A stretch of 64,000 bases of DNA, taken from positions 1-64,000 of the forward strand of contig NZ_BONW01000025.1 of assembly GCF_016862915.1 (NCBI RefSeq), given 5' to 3'. The translations under genes were made by a program, and so were the position numbers. Shown one piece after another: positions 1-8,435 of this stretch (its first letter is position 1; each line of letters begins with the position of its first letter). The notes under the pieces are model-generated. The model saw only the letters and a program-made list of their open reading frames with translations, made no database searches and was not told the DNA's origin. The stretch comes from Plantactinospora endophytica (lineage in GTDB: Bacteria; Actinomycetota; Actinomycetes; Mycobacteriales; Micromonosporaceae).

Positions 1-92
1 CCTCGGCCGTCCGGCCGGGCGGCGGGGCGGACCCGGTGGACGGCCCGGAGGGCGGGCGCCGGGACGGCGCCACCGTGCCGCCGGGTGTCTGA
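1..92 (+). CDS. 3' end of a gene upstream of cobS (partial)
   Basis: An open frame runs in from the left edge and ends at a TGA at positions 90-92. Its last 29 codons encode a Gly/Pro/Asp-rich tail with no recognisable domain. The stop overlaps the GTG start of cobS by eight bases, which implies translational coupling in one operon. By context it is probably another cobalamin gene such as cobT or cobU, but nothing in the visible tail proves this. Confidence 0.5.
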   Translation, partial: SAVRPGGGADPVDGPEGGRRDGATVPPGV

Positions 93-855
93 CGGTCGGC
101 TCGCGGCCGGCGGCCGGCTGGCACTGACCTTCTTCACCGTCGCGCCGCTGCGGGCCGACCGGGTCGACCGGGCCGTCGCGGGTACGGCGATCCGGCTCGC
201 CCCGCTGGTCGGCGCGCTGCTCGGGGTACTCCTGGCCGGGGTGCTGGGCGGGCTGGGGGCGGTCGCCCCGGCGCTGGTGGCCGGGGTGGTGACCGTGGCG
301 GTGGCGGCGCTGCTCACCCGGGGGCTGCACCTGGACGGGCTGGCCGACACCGTGGACGCGCTCGGCTCGTACCGCAGTGGGGAGGCGGCGCTGCGGATCA
401 TGCGGCAGCCGGACGTCGGCCCGTTCGGCGTGACCGCGCTGCTCCTCGTACTCCTGCTCCAGGCGGCGTCGTTCGCGGCGCTGGCCTCCCGGCCGTGGAC
501 CGCGCTGCTCGCGGCGCTGGCCGCCGGTGCGGCGACCGGCCGGCTGGCGGTGACCTGGGCCTGCCGGCGCGGCGTGCCGGCGGCCCGGCCGGACGGGCTC
601 GGCGCGCTGGTCGCCGGTACGGTCGGCCCGGTCGCGCTGGTCGGGCTCTCGGTCGGGGTCGCGCTGCTCGCCGTGCCGGCGGTGCCGGGCCGGCCCTGGC
701 AGGGGCCGGTCGCGGTCGCGGCGGCGCTGGCCGGCACGCTGCTGCTGGTCCGGCACGTGGTACGCCGGCTCGGCGGCATCACCGGCGACGTGCTCGGAGC
801 CACCGTCGAACTCGGCAGCACGCTGTTCTACCTCGGTGTCGTGCTGACCGGCTGA
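85..855 (+). CDS. cobS: Adenosylcobinamide-GDP ribazoletransferase (cobalamin synthase)
   Basis: CobS joins adenosylcobinamide-GDP to alpha-ribazole (or its phosphate), the last assembly step of vitamin B12, at the cytoplasmic membrane. The 256-aa product is hydrophobic throughout, with several Ala/Leu/Val membrane segments, and carries the family motif HLDGLADTVDAL at residues 82-93 followed by an RIMRQPDVGPFG segment. Its length is normal for the family. The GTG start overlaps the stop of the upstream gene, so it is probably translated by coupling. The next gene starts 144 bp further on, beyond a short tandem repeat, so cobS is likely the last gene of its operon. Confidence 0.93.
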   Translation: MSDGRLAAGGRLALTFFTVAPLRADRVDRAVAGTAIRLAPLVGALLGVLLAGVLGGLGAVAPALVAGVVTVAVAALLTRGLHLDGLADTVDALGSYRSGEAALRIMRQPDVGPFGVTALLLVLLLQAASFAALASRPWTALLAALAAGAATGRLAVTWACRRGVPAARPDGLGALVAGTVGPVALVGLSVGVALLAVPAVPGRPWQGPVAVAAALAGTLLLVRHVVRRLGGITGDVLGATVELGSTLFYLGVVLTG

Positions 856-894
856 CCGGACCGGCGAACGCGGGTAGCGTTCGCGAAAGGGACG

Positions 895-979
895 CCAGCA
901 CCAGCACGAGTCCAGCACCACGAGCATCAGGCGAGCACCACGAGCACCAGGCCAGCACCACGAGCACCAGACCAGCACG
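895..979. repeat. Tandem repeat, 20-bp unit
   Basis: Three near-identical 20-bp units (core CAGCACCACGAGCA) begin at about 912, 932 and 952, with partial copies on both sides. The array fills the gap between cobS and the next gene and ends about 20 bp before its start codon. It is not part of any convincing ORF and has no dyad symmetry that would make a terminator. Confidence 0.8.
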
Positions 980-999
980 CGGTCGAGCGGGGGAACGCA

Positions 1000-2292
1000 A
1001 TGCTCATCACGGACGACTTCCTGCCCGTGCCGGTCCCGGAGTCGTTGACCGCGACCTACCTGGTACCGACCACCGGATCGGTCGACCCGGCCCCGGCCGA
1101 GGCGGTGGCGGCGCTCGGCGGCCGGCTCTCCGGACCGGTGCACGACCTCGCCCGGCAGATGCTGGACAGCCCGCTGATGACTGTCGACACCCGGCCGATC
1201 GCCGAGTTCCCGCACCTGCCGCCGGACCTGCTCACCGCGTTCGGGGCCACCGACACCCAGTTGGCCCGGCTGGACGCGGCGACCGAACTGGTGGTGGTCC
1301 AGGCCAGCTACCGGCCCGGCTGGCCGCCCGCGCACGAGTGGGCGGCCCGTACGGTGGCCTGCGCCGTCGCCGAGTCGCTCGGTGCCGACGTGGTGGACGT
1401 CTTCGCGTTGCAGTTCCTCGACCCGGCCACCGCGCTCCGCTCGCTGCCGGACGCCGAGGGCCGGGTACGCCTGATCGACTGGGTACTGGTGCCGTACTCC
1501 TCGGACGACGGCGGGCTCTGGTTCACCACCAAGGGACTGCGCCGGTTCGGGCTGCTGGAGTTGCAGGCGCAGGGGGTGCCGTCGCACCTGACCCGGGCCT
1601 GGGGCGCGGTGATGACCGGGGTGGCCCGGCGGCTGCTCCGGGCCTGGACGGACGGGCTGACCGACAGCGAGGTGCCGGCCTTCGTCCAGTTGCCGGTGGT
1701 CACCTCGGTCACCGGGCACGACATCGCGGTGGCGTACGGCAATCCGCAGCAGCACGACACCACCGGCCCGGCCGCGCTGCGGCTGGAACTCGACCCGGCC
1801 ACCGATCCGGACGCCGACTCGTTCCTGACCCTGCTGCCGCCGTCCGGTCATCCCGGCCCGACCGGGCGGTACTTCGCCGCGGTCTGTGCCACGCTGTTCG
1901 GCGCCGCCGCCCAGTCCGACGTCCGGTACGCCCGGCCGGACGACGCGATGGCCCGGGCGATCGCGACCGCCCGGGACGGGCTGCCCGGCATCCGGGACCG
2001 GTTCCTCGCCGGCACCCTGCCGGACGGGGTGCAGTTGCTGGTCAAGTACGGCCTGCCGACCGACGAGGGGCCGGAGTTCGTCTGGGCCGGGGTCACCTCG
2101 TGGGCCACCCCGGAACGGATCGTCGGGGCCAGCGCCAGCGACGCCACGGCGGATCCGGCGGTCCGGGTCGGCCAGCCCGTCGTGGTGGACGCCGTCGACG
2201 TGGTCGACTGGGCGCTGCTCGACGGCAGCGGGGTGATCGAGGGCGGCTGGACCCAGGCCGTACTCGACGCGGGCGACCGCTCGCAACGCTGA
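1000..2292 (+). CDS. Uncharacterised protein with a C-terminal DUF2314-like domain
   Basis: The product is a 430-aa soluble protein without signal peptide or membrane segments. I do not recognise its first 300 residues. The last 110 residues follow the DUF2314 pattern: a Lys-Tyr strand, a W(A)GV/TSW element, then G(Q)PVVVDAVDVVDW and a closing GG-W-T. DUF2314 proteins have no established biochemical function. The ATG start is preceded by GGGG about 6 bp upstream, a weak Shine-Dalgarno. The codon use is typical of the window. It stands alone between two repeat arrays, and the stop codon lies inside the second. The family call is moderate and the role is unknown. Confidence 0.72.
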   Translation: MLITDDFLPVPVPESLTATYLVPTTGSVDPAPAEAVAALGGRLSGPVHDLARQMLDSPLMTVDTRPIAEFPHLPPDLLTAFGATDTQLARLDAATELVVVQASYRPGWPPAHEWAARTVACAVAESLGADVVDVFALQFLDPATALRSLPDAEGRVRLIDWVLVPYSSDDGGLWFTTKGLRRFGLLELQAQGVPSHLTRAWGAVMTGVARRLLRAWTDGLTDSEVPAFVQLPVVTSVTGHDIAVAYGNPQQHDTTGPAALRLELDPATDPDADSFLTLLPPSGHPGPTGRYFAAVCATLFGAAAQSDVRYARPDDAMARAIATARDGLPGIRDRFLAGTLPDGVQLLVKYGLPTDEGPEFVWAGVTSWATPERIVGASASDATADPAVRVGQPVVVDAVDVVDWALLDGSGVIEGGWTQAVLDAGDRSQR

Positions 2293-2385
2293 CCGCCCGC
2301 AGGGGCTGACAGCCGGCAGCGCTTACCGTCGGCAGGGCTGACAGCCGGCAGGGCTGACCGTCGACAGGGCTGAACGTCGGCAGGG
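2289..2385. repeat. Tandem repeat, 16-bp unit, six copies
   Basis: Five consecutive 16-bp units (consensus CTGACAGCCGGCAGGG) run from 2306 to 2385. A sixth 17-bp unit at 2289-2305 contains the stop codon of the preceding gene. Units differ at two to five positions. The array ends about 28 bp before the next start codon. Confidence 0.85.
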
Positions 2386-2413
2386 GCAGCGGGAACGGGA
2401 GCGGGCCGGCAGG

Positions 2414-3223
2414 ATGCTCGACGTGACGCCGCATCCGCTGGTACGGCAGCTTCTCGTCGACTATCTGGCGATCGTGGACGCCGAGTTGCCCGGCCGGGTC
2501 GAAGGGCTCTACCTGGTCGGCTCGGTGGCCCTGGACGACTTCCGCCCGGGGGTCAGCGACGTCGACTTCGTGGCGGTGACCGCCGAGCCGCTGCTGCCGG
2601 ACGCGGCGCGGGCGGTCGGCCGTACCCATGCCAGGATGGCGCGCCGGCACCGCCGGCCACATTTCGACGGCATCTACGTCACCTGGCAGGACCTGGCGGC
2701 CGACCCGTCGACCACCGTCGACGCGCTGGACGCGCACGAGGGCCGGGTCCGGCGGCGCGGCCCGGACGGCGGCGATCCGGTGGCCTGGCACACCCTGGCC
2801 GAGCACGGCGTGCCGGTACGCGGACCGCGCCGCGAGGACGTCGAGGTCTGGACCGATCGGCGGGCGCTGGCCGCCTGGACCCACCGGAACCTGGACGAGT
2901 ACTGGCGGCGCTGGCTGCACGCCACCTCCCGGACCGTCTCGGCCCAGGGGTTCGCCGGGCTGACCGCGCAGGGCCCCGCCTGGGGCGTGCTCGGGGTGAG
3001 CCGGCTGCACTACACGCTGGCCACCGGCGAGATCACCTCGAAGTCCGGCGCCGGCCGGTACGCCCGGGAGACGTTCGACCCGAGGTGGCGGCGGATCGTC
3101 GACGAGTGCCTGCGGATCCGGGGCGGCGGTAGCGGTCCCGGCTACCGCAGCCCGTTCGCCCGCCGCCGGGACGCGCTCGACTTCGTCGCGATGGCCATCG
3201 ACGACGCCCACCGGATCGGCTGA
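2414..3223 (+). CDS. Nucleotidyltransferase of the aminoglycoside adenylyltransferase type (DUF4111-like)
   Basis: The 269-aa protein opens with a nucleotidyltransferase fold: LYLVGSVALDDF followed by SDVDFVAVT at about residues 35-58. This gives the Gly-Ser and the paired Asp residues that bind Mg-ATP in ANT(3'')-type enzymes. The remaining 180 residues, with an R-W-W-rich helical region, resemble the C-terminal DUF4111 domain of streptomycin/spectinomycin adenylyltransferases. Such proteins may modify antibiotics, but most chromosomal copies have no known substrate, so resistance is only a possibility. The gene stands alone, and gcvT converges on it 88 bp downstream. Confidence 0.75.
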   Translation: MLDVTPHPLVRQLLVDYLAIVDAELPGRVEGLYLVGSVALDDFRPGVSDVDFVAVTAEPLLPDAARAVGRTHARMARRHRRPHFDGIYVTWQDLAADPSTTVDALDAHEGRVRRRGPDGGDPVAWHTLAEHGVPVRGPRREDVEVWTDRRALAAWTHRNLDEYWRRWLHATSRTVSAQGFAGLTAQGPAWGVLGVSRLHYTLATGEITSKSGAGRYARETFDPRWRRIVDECLRIRGGGSGPGYRSPFARRRDALDFVAMAIDDAHRIG

Positions 3224-3311
3224 CCAGCCCGCACCTCCGCCACCTCGGCCGCCGCCCCGGGACCGGCGGGCACCAGCGGGACCGGCGACAGGTTGGCGGG
3301 ATCGGTGGCGG

Positions 3312-4499
3312 CTACTTCACGGACGGCTGTACGAAGGGCGGGCGGACCACCCGCATCGCCGCGCGTCGGCCCCGGACGTCGACCTCGACCTCGTCGTCCT
3401 GGGCCAGCCCGGCGGCGCTGTCCAGCAGGGCGAGCGCGATCCCGGCCTTCCGGGTCGGCGAGAAGGTGCCGCTGGTGACCGTACCGACGGCGGCACCGTC
3501 GGCGGCGAGCACCGTCATGCCCGGTCGCGGGATGCCCCGGTCCAGCGCCACCAGCCCCCACAGGGTGCGCCGGGGCTTGGCCGCCCGCTCGGCGGCCAGC
3601 ACCTCCCGGCCCCAGAACGCCGGCTTGTCCCAGCCGACCGCCCAGCCGAGCCGGGCCTGCACCGGGGTGATCTCCGGGGAGAGGTCCTGGCCGTGCAGCG
3701 GATAGCCCATCTCGGTCCGCAGGGTGTCCCGGGCACCCAACCCGCAGGCCCGGATCCCGTACGGCTCGCCGGCCGCCAGCAGCGCGTCCCAGACCTCGCT
3801 CGCCGCCTCGGCCGGTACCACCAGCTCGTAGCCGTGCTCGCCGGTGTAGCCGGTGCGGCAGACCACCAGCGACACCGGGCCGCCCTCCGGGGTGGCCAGC
3901 CCGGCGGTGGAGAAGCTCAACTCGGCGGTGGAGAAGCTCATGTAGCCGTGTTCGGTCGGCAGCCCGAGGGTGCCCAGCACCTCCGCCGAGCGCGGCCCCT
4001 GCACCGCCAGTACGGCGTACGCCCGGTGCTCGTCGGTGACGGTGATCCCGGCCGGGGCGGCGGAGCGGAGCCGGCGTACCACCTCGGCGGTGTTGGCGGC
4101 GTTCGGGATCAGGAAGACGTGTTCGGGGCCGTACAGGTAGGCGATGATGTCGTCCACCACGCCCCCGGTCTCCTCGTCGCAGCAGAGCGTGTACTGCGCC
4201 CGGCCGGGCCCGATCCGGCCCAGGTCGTTGCTGAGGCAGGCGTTGACGAAGTCGGCCGCCCCCGGGCCGGTGATCCGGGCCTTGCCCAGGTGGGAGACGT
4301 CGAACACACCCACCGCGGTACGCACCGCGTCGTGCTCCCGGAGCACTCCGCCGCCGGCGTACTCCAGCGGCATGGACCAGCCGCCGAAGGCGGCGAACTT
4401 GGCGCCGAGCGCGGCGTGCCGCTCGTGCAGCGGCGAGCGTCGGGGCTGGTCGGCGGGGGGTTCCGGGGTCTGGCCGGTCACCTGCGTCGGGTCGGTCAT
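3312..4499 (-). CDS. gcvT: Aminomethyltransferase, T-protein of the glycine cleavage system
   Basis: GcvT takes the aminomethyl group from lipoylated H-protein, releases ammonia and passes the carbon to tetrahydrofolate. The 395-aa product has the usual start ([19 protein letters not shown]), [11 protein letters not shown] at about 63-73, VVDDIIAYL at 114-122 with the catalytic-type Asp, and the C-terminal barrel domain with [10 protein letters not shown]. The frame stays open upstream, but homology begins just after the chosen ATG at 4499. A TAGGTT hexamer at the right distance for a leaderless transcript precedes it. The gene is divergent from pepA. The other gcv genes are not in the window, although lipA and lipB, needed to lipoylate H-protein, are nearby. 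Confidence 0.95.
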   Translation of the reverse strand: MTDPTQVTGQTPEPPADQPRRSPLHERHAALGAKFAAFGGWSMPLEYAGGGVLREHDAVRTAVGVFDVSHLGKARITGPGAADFVNACLSNDLGRIGPGRAQYTLCCDEETGGVVDDIIAYLYGPEHVFLIPNAANTAEVVRRLRSAAPAGITVTDEHRAYAVLAVQGPRSAEVLGTLGLPTEHGYMSFSTAELSFSTAGLATPEGGPVSLVVCRTGYTGEHGYELVVPAEAASEVWDALLAAGEPYGIRACGLGARDTLRTEMGYPLHGQDLSPEITPVQARLGWAVGWDKPAFWGREVLAAERAAKPRRTLWGLVALDRGIPRPGMTVLAADGAAVGTVTSGTFSPTRKAGIALALLDSAAGLAQDDEVEVDVRGRRAAMRVVRPPFVQPSVK

Positions 4500-4662
4500 G
4501 GGTCGCAACCTACCTGCGATCCGGCTCCTGGTTAGCATCGGCGGGACCCGTCCGGCGGACCGTCGGCGGGACAGCCCATTCGTCCGGCGGGTAGGTTGCG
4601 CCGGAGACCACTTCGCCGGACCGCACACCAGTCGGCCGGCCACGCCCGTCCGGAGCCGCGCA
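4500..4662. promoter_or_regulatory. Divergent promoter region of gcvT and pepA with an 11-bp inverted repeat
   Basis: The element CGCAACCTACC at 4504-4514 is repeated as its exact reverse complement at 4590-4600. Each copy contains a TAGGTT hexamer reading outward toward its own gene. For gcvT the hexamer sits about 7 bp before the ATG (leaderless type). For pepA it predicts a leader of roughly 60 nt. The symmetry can be read as two similar promoters or as a two-site operator. Confidence 0.5.
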
Positions 4663-6252
4663 GTGACATCGTCCAGCACCACCCTCAGCCTGGTCGACAC
4701 CGACCCCGCCGAACTCGCCGTCGACGCCATCGTCATCGGACTGCACAGTCAGACGACGGACGCGGCGGGTCCCGCGCGGGCCGCCGACTTCGCCGGGACC
4801 CTGCTCCTCGCCACCGGCGCGGAGAGCATCGCCGCGGCGTTCGACGGCCGGCTGACGGAGACCCTGGCGCTGCTGGGCGCCACCGGCGGCCCGGGCGAGG
4901 TGATCAAGCTCGCCACCCTGGGTACCGTCACCGCGCCGCTGGTCGTCGCCGTCGGGCTCGGCCCCGAGCCGTCCGGCGCCGCCCCGGCACCGGAGACGCT
5001 GCGCCGGGCCGCCGCCGCTGCCGTCCGGGCGCTGGCCGGTGCCGAGCGGGTCGCGCTGACCCTGCCGCTGCCGGACGACGAGGACGGGCCGGCCGCGCTG
5101 CGGGCCACCGCCGAGGGTGCGCTGCTCGGGGCGTACCGGTTCGCCGGGTACAAGACCCGGCCGCAGCCGACCCGGCGCCCGCCGGTGGCCGCGATCACGG
5201 TGCACGTGCCGGACGCCGGTGACGAGCGGGCCCAGGCGGAGATCAGCCGGGCCGGGGTGGTGGCCCGGGCGGTCACCCGTACCCGGGACTGGGTGAACAC
5301 CGCCCCGAACGAGCTTCGCCCGCCGTCCTTCGCCGACTCGGTGGCCACCGCCGCCCGGGAGGCCGGGCTCGGCGTGGAGGTCCTCGACGAGCAGGCGCTG
5401 GCGGCCGGCGGGTACGGCGGCATCCTCGCCGTCGGGCTGGGCTCGGAGGCGCCGCCCCGGCTGGTGAAGCTCTCCTACGACCCGGCCATCGCCGCTGCCG
5501 ACGGCTCGGTGAAGCGGCTCGCACTGGTCGGCAAGGGCATCACCTTCGACACCGGCGGTGTCTCGATCAAGCCGGCCCAGGGCATGTGGGAGATGAAGTC
5601 CGACATGGCCGGTGCGGCTGCGGTCGCCGCCACCATGCTGGCGATCGCCGAGCTGAAGCCGGCGGTCGCGGTGTCGGCCTACCTGCCGATGGCGGAGAAC
5701 ATGCCGTCGGCCACCGCGTACCGGCCGGGCGACGTGGTGACGATGTACAACGGCAAGCGGGTAGAGGTGCTCAACACCGACGCCGAGGGCCGGATGGTGC
5801 TCGGCGACGCGATGGCCCGGGCCTGCGAGGACGGCTGCGACTACCTGGTCGAGACCTCCACGCTGACCGGCGGCCAGGTGGTCGCGCTGGGCAAGCGGGT
5901 GGCCGGGGTGATGGGCAGCACCGACCTGTGCCAGCGGGTCCAGCAGGCCGGTGACGCGGCCGGCGAGCCGACCTGGCCGATGCCGCTGCCGGACGACGTC
6001 CGGAAGGGAATGGACTCCGAGGTCGCGGACATCTCCCAGGTCAACGCGTCGATGGACCGGGCCGGGCACATGCTCCAGGGTGGCGTCTTCCTGCGCGAGT
6101 TCGTCGCCGACGAGGTGCCGTGGGCGCACATCGACATCGCCGGGCCGAGCTACCACGCGGGCGAGCCGACCGGGTACTGGACCAAGGGTGGCACCGGGGT
6201 GCCGGTGCGTACCCTGCTGGAGCTGGTCGACGACATCGCCGCCAACGCCTGA
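4663..6252 (+). CDS. pepA: Leucyl aminopeptidase (M17 family)
   Basis: This cytosolic M17 metallopeptidase removes N-terminal residues from peptides using two metal ions. The 529-aa protein has the family's two-domain layout. The C-terminal catalytic half shows [14 protein letters not shown] near residue 290, a [10 protein letters not shown] segment and the signature [12 protein letters not shown] at about 371, which together supply the Lys, Asp and Glu metal ligands. The GTG start at 4663 gives the standard length; the frame is open for another 170 codons upstream, but that stretch is antisense to gcvT and not conserved-looking. S. coelicolor keeps pepA next to lpd and sucB, as here. Confidence 0.93.
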   Translation: MTSSSTTLSLVDTDPAELAVDAIVIGLHSQTTDAAGPARAADFAGTLLLATGAESIAAAFDGRLTETLALLGATGGPGEVIKLATLGTVTAPLVVAVGLGPEPSGAAPAPETLRRAAAAAVRALAGAERVALTLPLPDDEDGPAALRATAEGALLGAYRFAGYKTRPQPTRRPPVAAITVHVPDAGDERAQAEISRAGVVARAVTRTRDWVNTAPNELRPPSFADSVATAAREAGLGVEVLDEQALAAGGYGGILAVGLGSEAPPRLVKLSYDPAIAAADGSVKRLALVGKGITFDTGGVSIKPAQGMWEMKSDMAGAAAVAATMLAIAELKPAVAVSAYLPMAENMPSATAYRPGDVVTMYNGKRVEVLNTDAEGRMVLGDAMARACEDGCDYLVETSTLTGGQVVALGKRVAGVMGSTDLCQRVQQAGDAAGEPTWPMPLPDDVRKGMDSEVADISQVNASMDRAGHMLQGGVFLREFVADEVPWAHIDIAGPSYHAGEPTGYWTKGGTGVPVRTLLELVDDIAANA

Positions 6253-6350
6253 ACCTTCTTCACCTGCCTGCGGTCCGGTGGACCGTGAGGTCGGTGGCGC
6301 CGCGTGAGCGTTGCGCGGTTCAGGTCGAGAGGTTCGGTCCGGCGTGTCCC

Positions 6351-6375
6351 GCCGACCCCGCCCGGCGGGGTCGGC
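6351..6375. terminator. Bidirectional stem-loop terminator
   Basis: A perfect 10-bp stem (GCCGACCCCG and its complement) closes a 5-nt loop between the convergent ends of pepA and the next gene. It has no U-tract, as is usual in high-GC actinobacteria. Confidence 0.65.
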
Positions 6376-6385
6376 GGTCGACCGG

Positions 6386-6709
6386 TCAGCCCGTCGCGCG
6401 TTTGCGACGTTCGTTGAAGTCGCGCATCCGCTGCGGGTAGCCGACCAGCCGGACGTCGTAGATCGGGATCGCCAGCTTGTGGGCGAACCGCCGGGCGCCG
6501 TCCGGGCCGTCGATCCGGCGTCGGGTCCACTCGCCGTCGTGGGCGATCAACATGACGGTGGTCTCGGTCACGGTCGTCCGGGGCTCGATGAACGCCTCGA
6601 CGCCGCGCTTCGACCGGACAAACTGTTCAAGATGGTCAAGATCCGCGCGGCTGGCGGGACGATCACCCGCTGTGACAACCGTCTTCTTGCGTCGGCGAAA
6701 CCAGGCCAA
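6386..6709 (-). CDS. Conserved small basic protein of unknown function
   Basis: The 107-aa product begins LAWFRRRKK and continues with a mixed alpha/beta region containing TTVMLIAHDGEWTRRR and AIPIYDVRLVGYPQRMRDF. There is no signal peptide or membrane segment. I choose the TTG at 6709 because a strong GGAGGAG lies 9 bp upstream and the basic N-terminus fits; the frame extends further but without likely coding character. Similar small proteins next to lpd or pepA are known to me only as hypotheticals. It converges on pepA and diverges from lpd across a 265-bp gap that must hold both promoters. Confidence 0.7.
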   Translation of the reverse strand: MAWFRRRKKTVVTAGDRPASRADLDHLEQFVRSKRGVEAFIEPRTTVTETTVMLIAHDGEWTRRRIDGPDGARRFAHKLAIPIYDVRLVGYPQRMRDFNERRKRATG

Positions 6710-6974
6710 CCCGACCCTCTCCTCCCCGGCACAGCCGCCTCGCCCGAAACTGGCGACTCCGGCAAGCGTACGTCCCGACGACGTGTCCTTGGGCACCTCG
6801 GTACGCGGCCCGCTTCCACTAGTGACAAGATGACCGAGGTGGGCGGTCCCCGGTCCCAACTGGCTGTCCGGAGAAAGTCCACGCCACACCGGCCGGACGA
6901 CCCCGACCGGGGTGGCGGTATGCCCGGTTGACCGGCATCACCCTCGTAGCAGCGACGCGACCTGGGAGTTAACT

Positions 6975-8363
6975 GTGAGCGAGCCGAACGGCGGAACGTT
7001 CGATGTCGTCATCCTCGGAGGTGGCAGCGGCGGGTACGCGACGGCGCTGCGCGCCGTGCAGCTCGGCCTGTCGGTGGCCCTGATCGAGAAGGGCAAGCTC
7101 GGCGGCACCTGCCTGCACAACGGCTGCATCCCGACCAAGGCGCTGCTGCACGCGGCCGAGATCGCCGACCAGACCCGCGAGTCGGCGCAGTTCGGCGTCA
7201 AGGCCGAGCTGGTCGGCATCGACATGGCCGGCGTCAACGCCTACAAGGACGGCGTGGTCTCCCGGCTCTACAAGGGCCTGCAAGGCATGATCAAGGGCGC
7301 CAAGATCAACCTGGTCGAGGGCGAGGGCAAGCTCGTCTCCGCCGACACCGTCGAGGTGAACGGCGCTCGCTACACCGGCCGCAACGTCGTCCTGGCCACC
7401 GGCTCGTACGCCCGGACCCTGCCCGGTCTGGAGATCGACGGCGAGCGGGTGATCACCAGTGACCACGCGCTGACCCTGGACCGGGTGCCGACCTCGGCGA
7501 TCGTGCTCGGCGGCGGCGTGATCGGCGTCGAGTTCGCCAGCGTCTGGAAGTCCTTCGGCGTCGACGTCACGATCATCGAGGCGCTGCCCCGGCTGGTCGC
7601 GGCCGAGGACGAGGAGTCGTCCAAGGCGCTGGAGCGGGCGTTCCGCAAGCGCGGCATCGGCTTCAAGACCGGCAAGCGGTTCGAGAAGGTGGAGCACACC
7701 GAGAAGGGCGTCCGGGTCACCATCGAGGGCGGCGAGACCTTCGAGGCCGAGGTGCTGCTGGTCGCGGTCGGCCGTGGGCCGAACACCGCCAACCTCGGGT
7801 ACGAGGAGCAGGGCGTCAAGATCGACCGGGGCTTCGTGATCACCGACGAGCGGCTGCGCACCGGCGTGCCGAACGTCTACGCGGTCGGCGACATCGTGCC
7901 CGGCCTCCAGCTCGCGCACCGGGGCTTCCAGCACGGCATCTTCGTGGCCGAGGAGATCGCCGGCAAGAACCCCGCCGTGATCGACGAGAACGGCATCCCC
8001 CGGGTCACCTACTCCGACCCGGAGCTGGCCTCGGTCGGCCTCACCGAGGCGCGGGCCAAGGAGCAGTACGGCGCCGACAAGGTGAAGACCTACAACTACA
8101 ACCTCGGTGGCAACGGCAAGAGCCAGATCCTCAAGACCGCCGGCTTCGTCAAGCTGGTCCGGGTCGACGACGGTCCCGTGGTCGGCGTACACATGGTCGG
8201 CGCCCGGGTCGGCGAGCTGGTCGGCGAGGCGCAGCTCATCTTCAACTGGGAGGCGTACCCGGCCGAGGTGGCGCAGCTCATCCACGCCCACCCCACCCAG
8301 AGCGAGGCGCTCGGCGAGGCCCATCTGGCCCTGGCCGGCAAGCCGCTGCACGCACACGCCTGA
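6975..8363 (+). CDS. lpdA: Dihydrolipoyl dehydrogenase (E3)
   Basis: E3 reoxidises dihydrolipoyl groups of 2-oxoacid dehydrogenase and glycine cleavage complexes with NAD+. The 462-aa protein has an N-terminal FAD fold (VVILGGGSGGYATA), the redox disulfide GGTCLHNGCIPTK with Cys46 and Cys51, an NAD fold (AIVLGGGVIGVEFAS), a second FAD motif (VYAVGDIVPG) and the C-terminal interface with a HAHPTQSE active-site His/Glu pair. The GTG start at 6975 fits the family N-terminus. It is followed after 72 bp by the E2 gene, so the two are probably cotranscribed. Confidence 0.96.
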   Translation: MSEPNGGTFDVVILGGGSGGYATALRAVQLGLSVALIEKGKLGGTCLHNGCIPTKALLHAAEIADQTRESAQFGVKAELVGIDMAGVNAYKDGVVSRLYKGLQGMIKGAKINLVEGEGKLVSADTVEVNGARYTGRNVVLATGSYARTLPGLEIDGERVITSDHALTLDRVPTSAIVLGGGVIGVEFASVWKSFGVDVTIIEALPRLVAAEDEESSKALERAFRKRGIGFKTGKRFEKVEHTEKGVRVTIEGGETFEAEVLLVAVGRGPNTANLGYEEQGVKIDRGFVITDERLRTGVPNVYAVGDIVPGLQLAHRGFQHGIFVAEEIAGKNPAVIDENGIPRVTYSDPELASVGLTEARAKEQYGADKVKTYNYNLGGNGKSQILKTAGFVKLVRVDDGPVVGVHMVGARVGELVGEAQLIFNWEAYPAEVAQLIHAHPTQSEALGEAHLALAGKPLHAHA

Positions 8364-8435
8364 CCACAGAATCTCCGCGCCCGCCCGGCGTCGAACCGGG
8401 CCAGGATCGCACAGGCCACGAAGGAGTCTTGAAAG

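Noticed and set aside
495-2309. Long plus-strand frame of about 600 codons across cobS and the next gene
   Set aside because: It is a +1-type shadow of two well-supported genes, extremely rich in Arg/Gly/Ala, crosses a tandem repeat and has no domain or ribosome site.
2414-3223. Aminoglycoside resistance gene
   Set aside because: Only the fold and metal-binding residues can be seen; chromosomal homologues mostly have no shown drug activity, so I call it a nucleotidyltransferase only.
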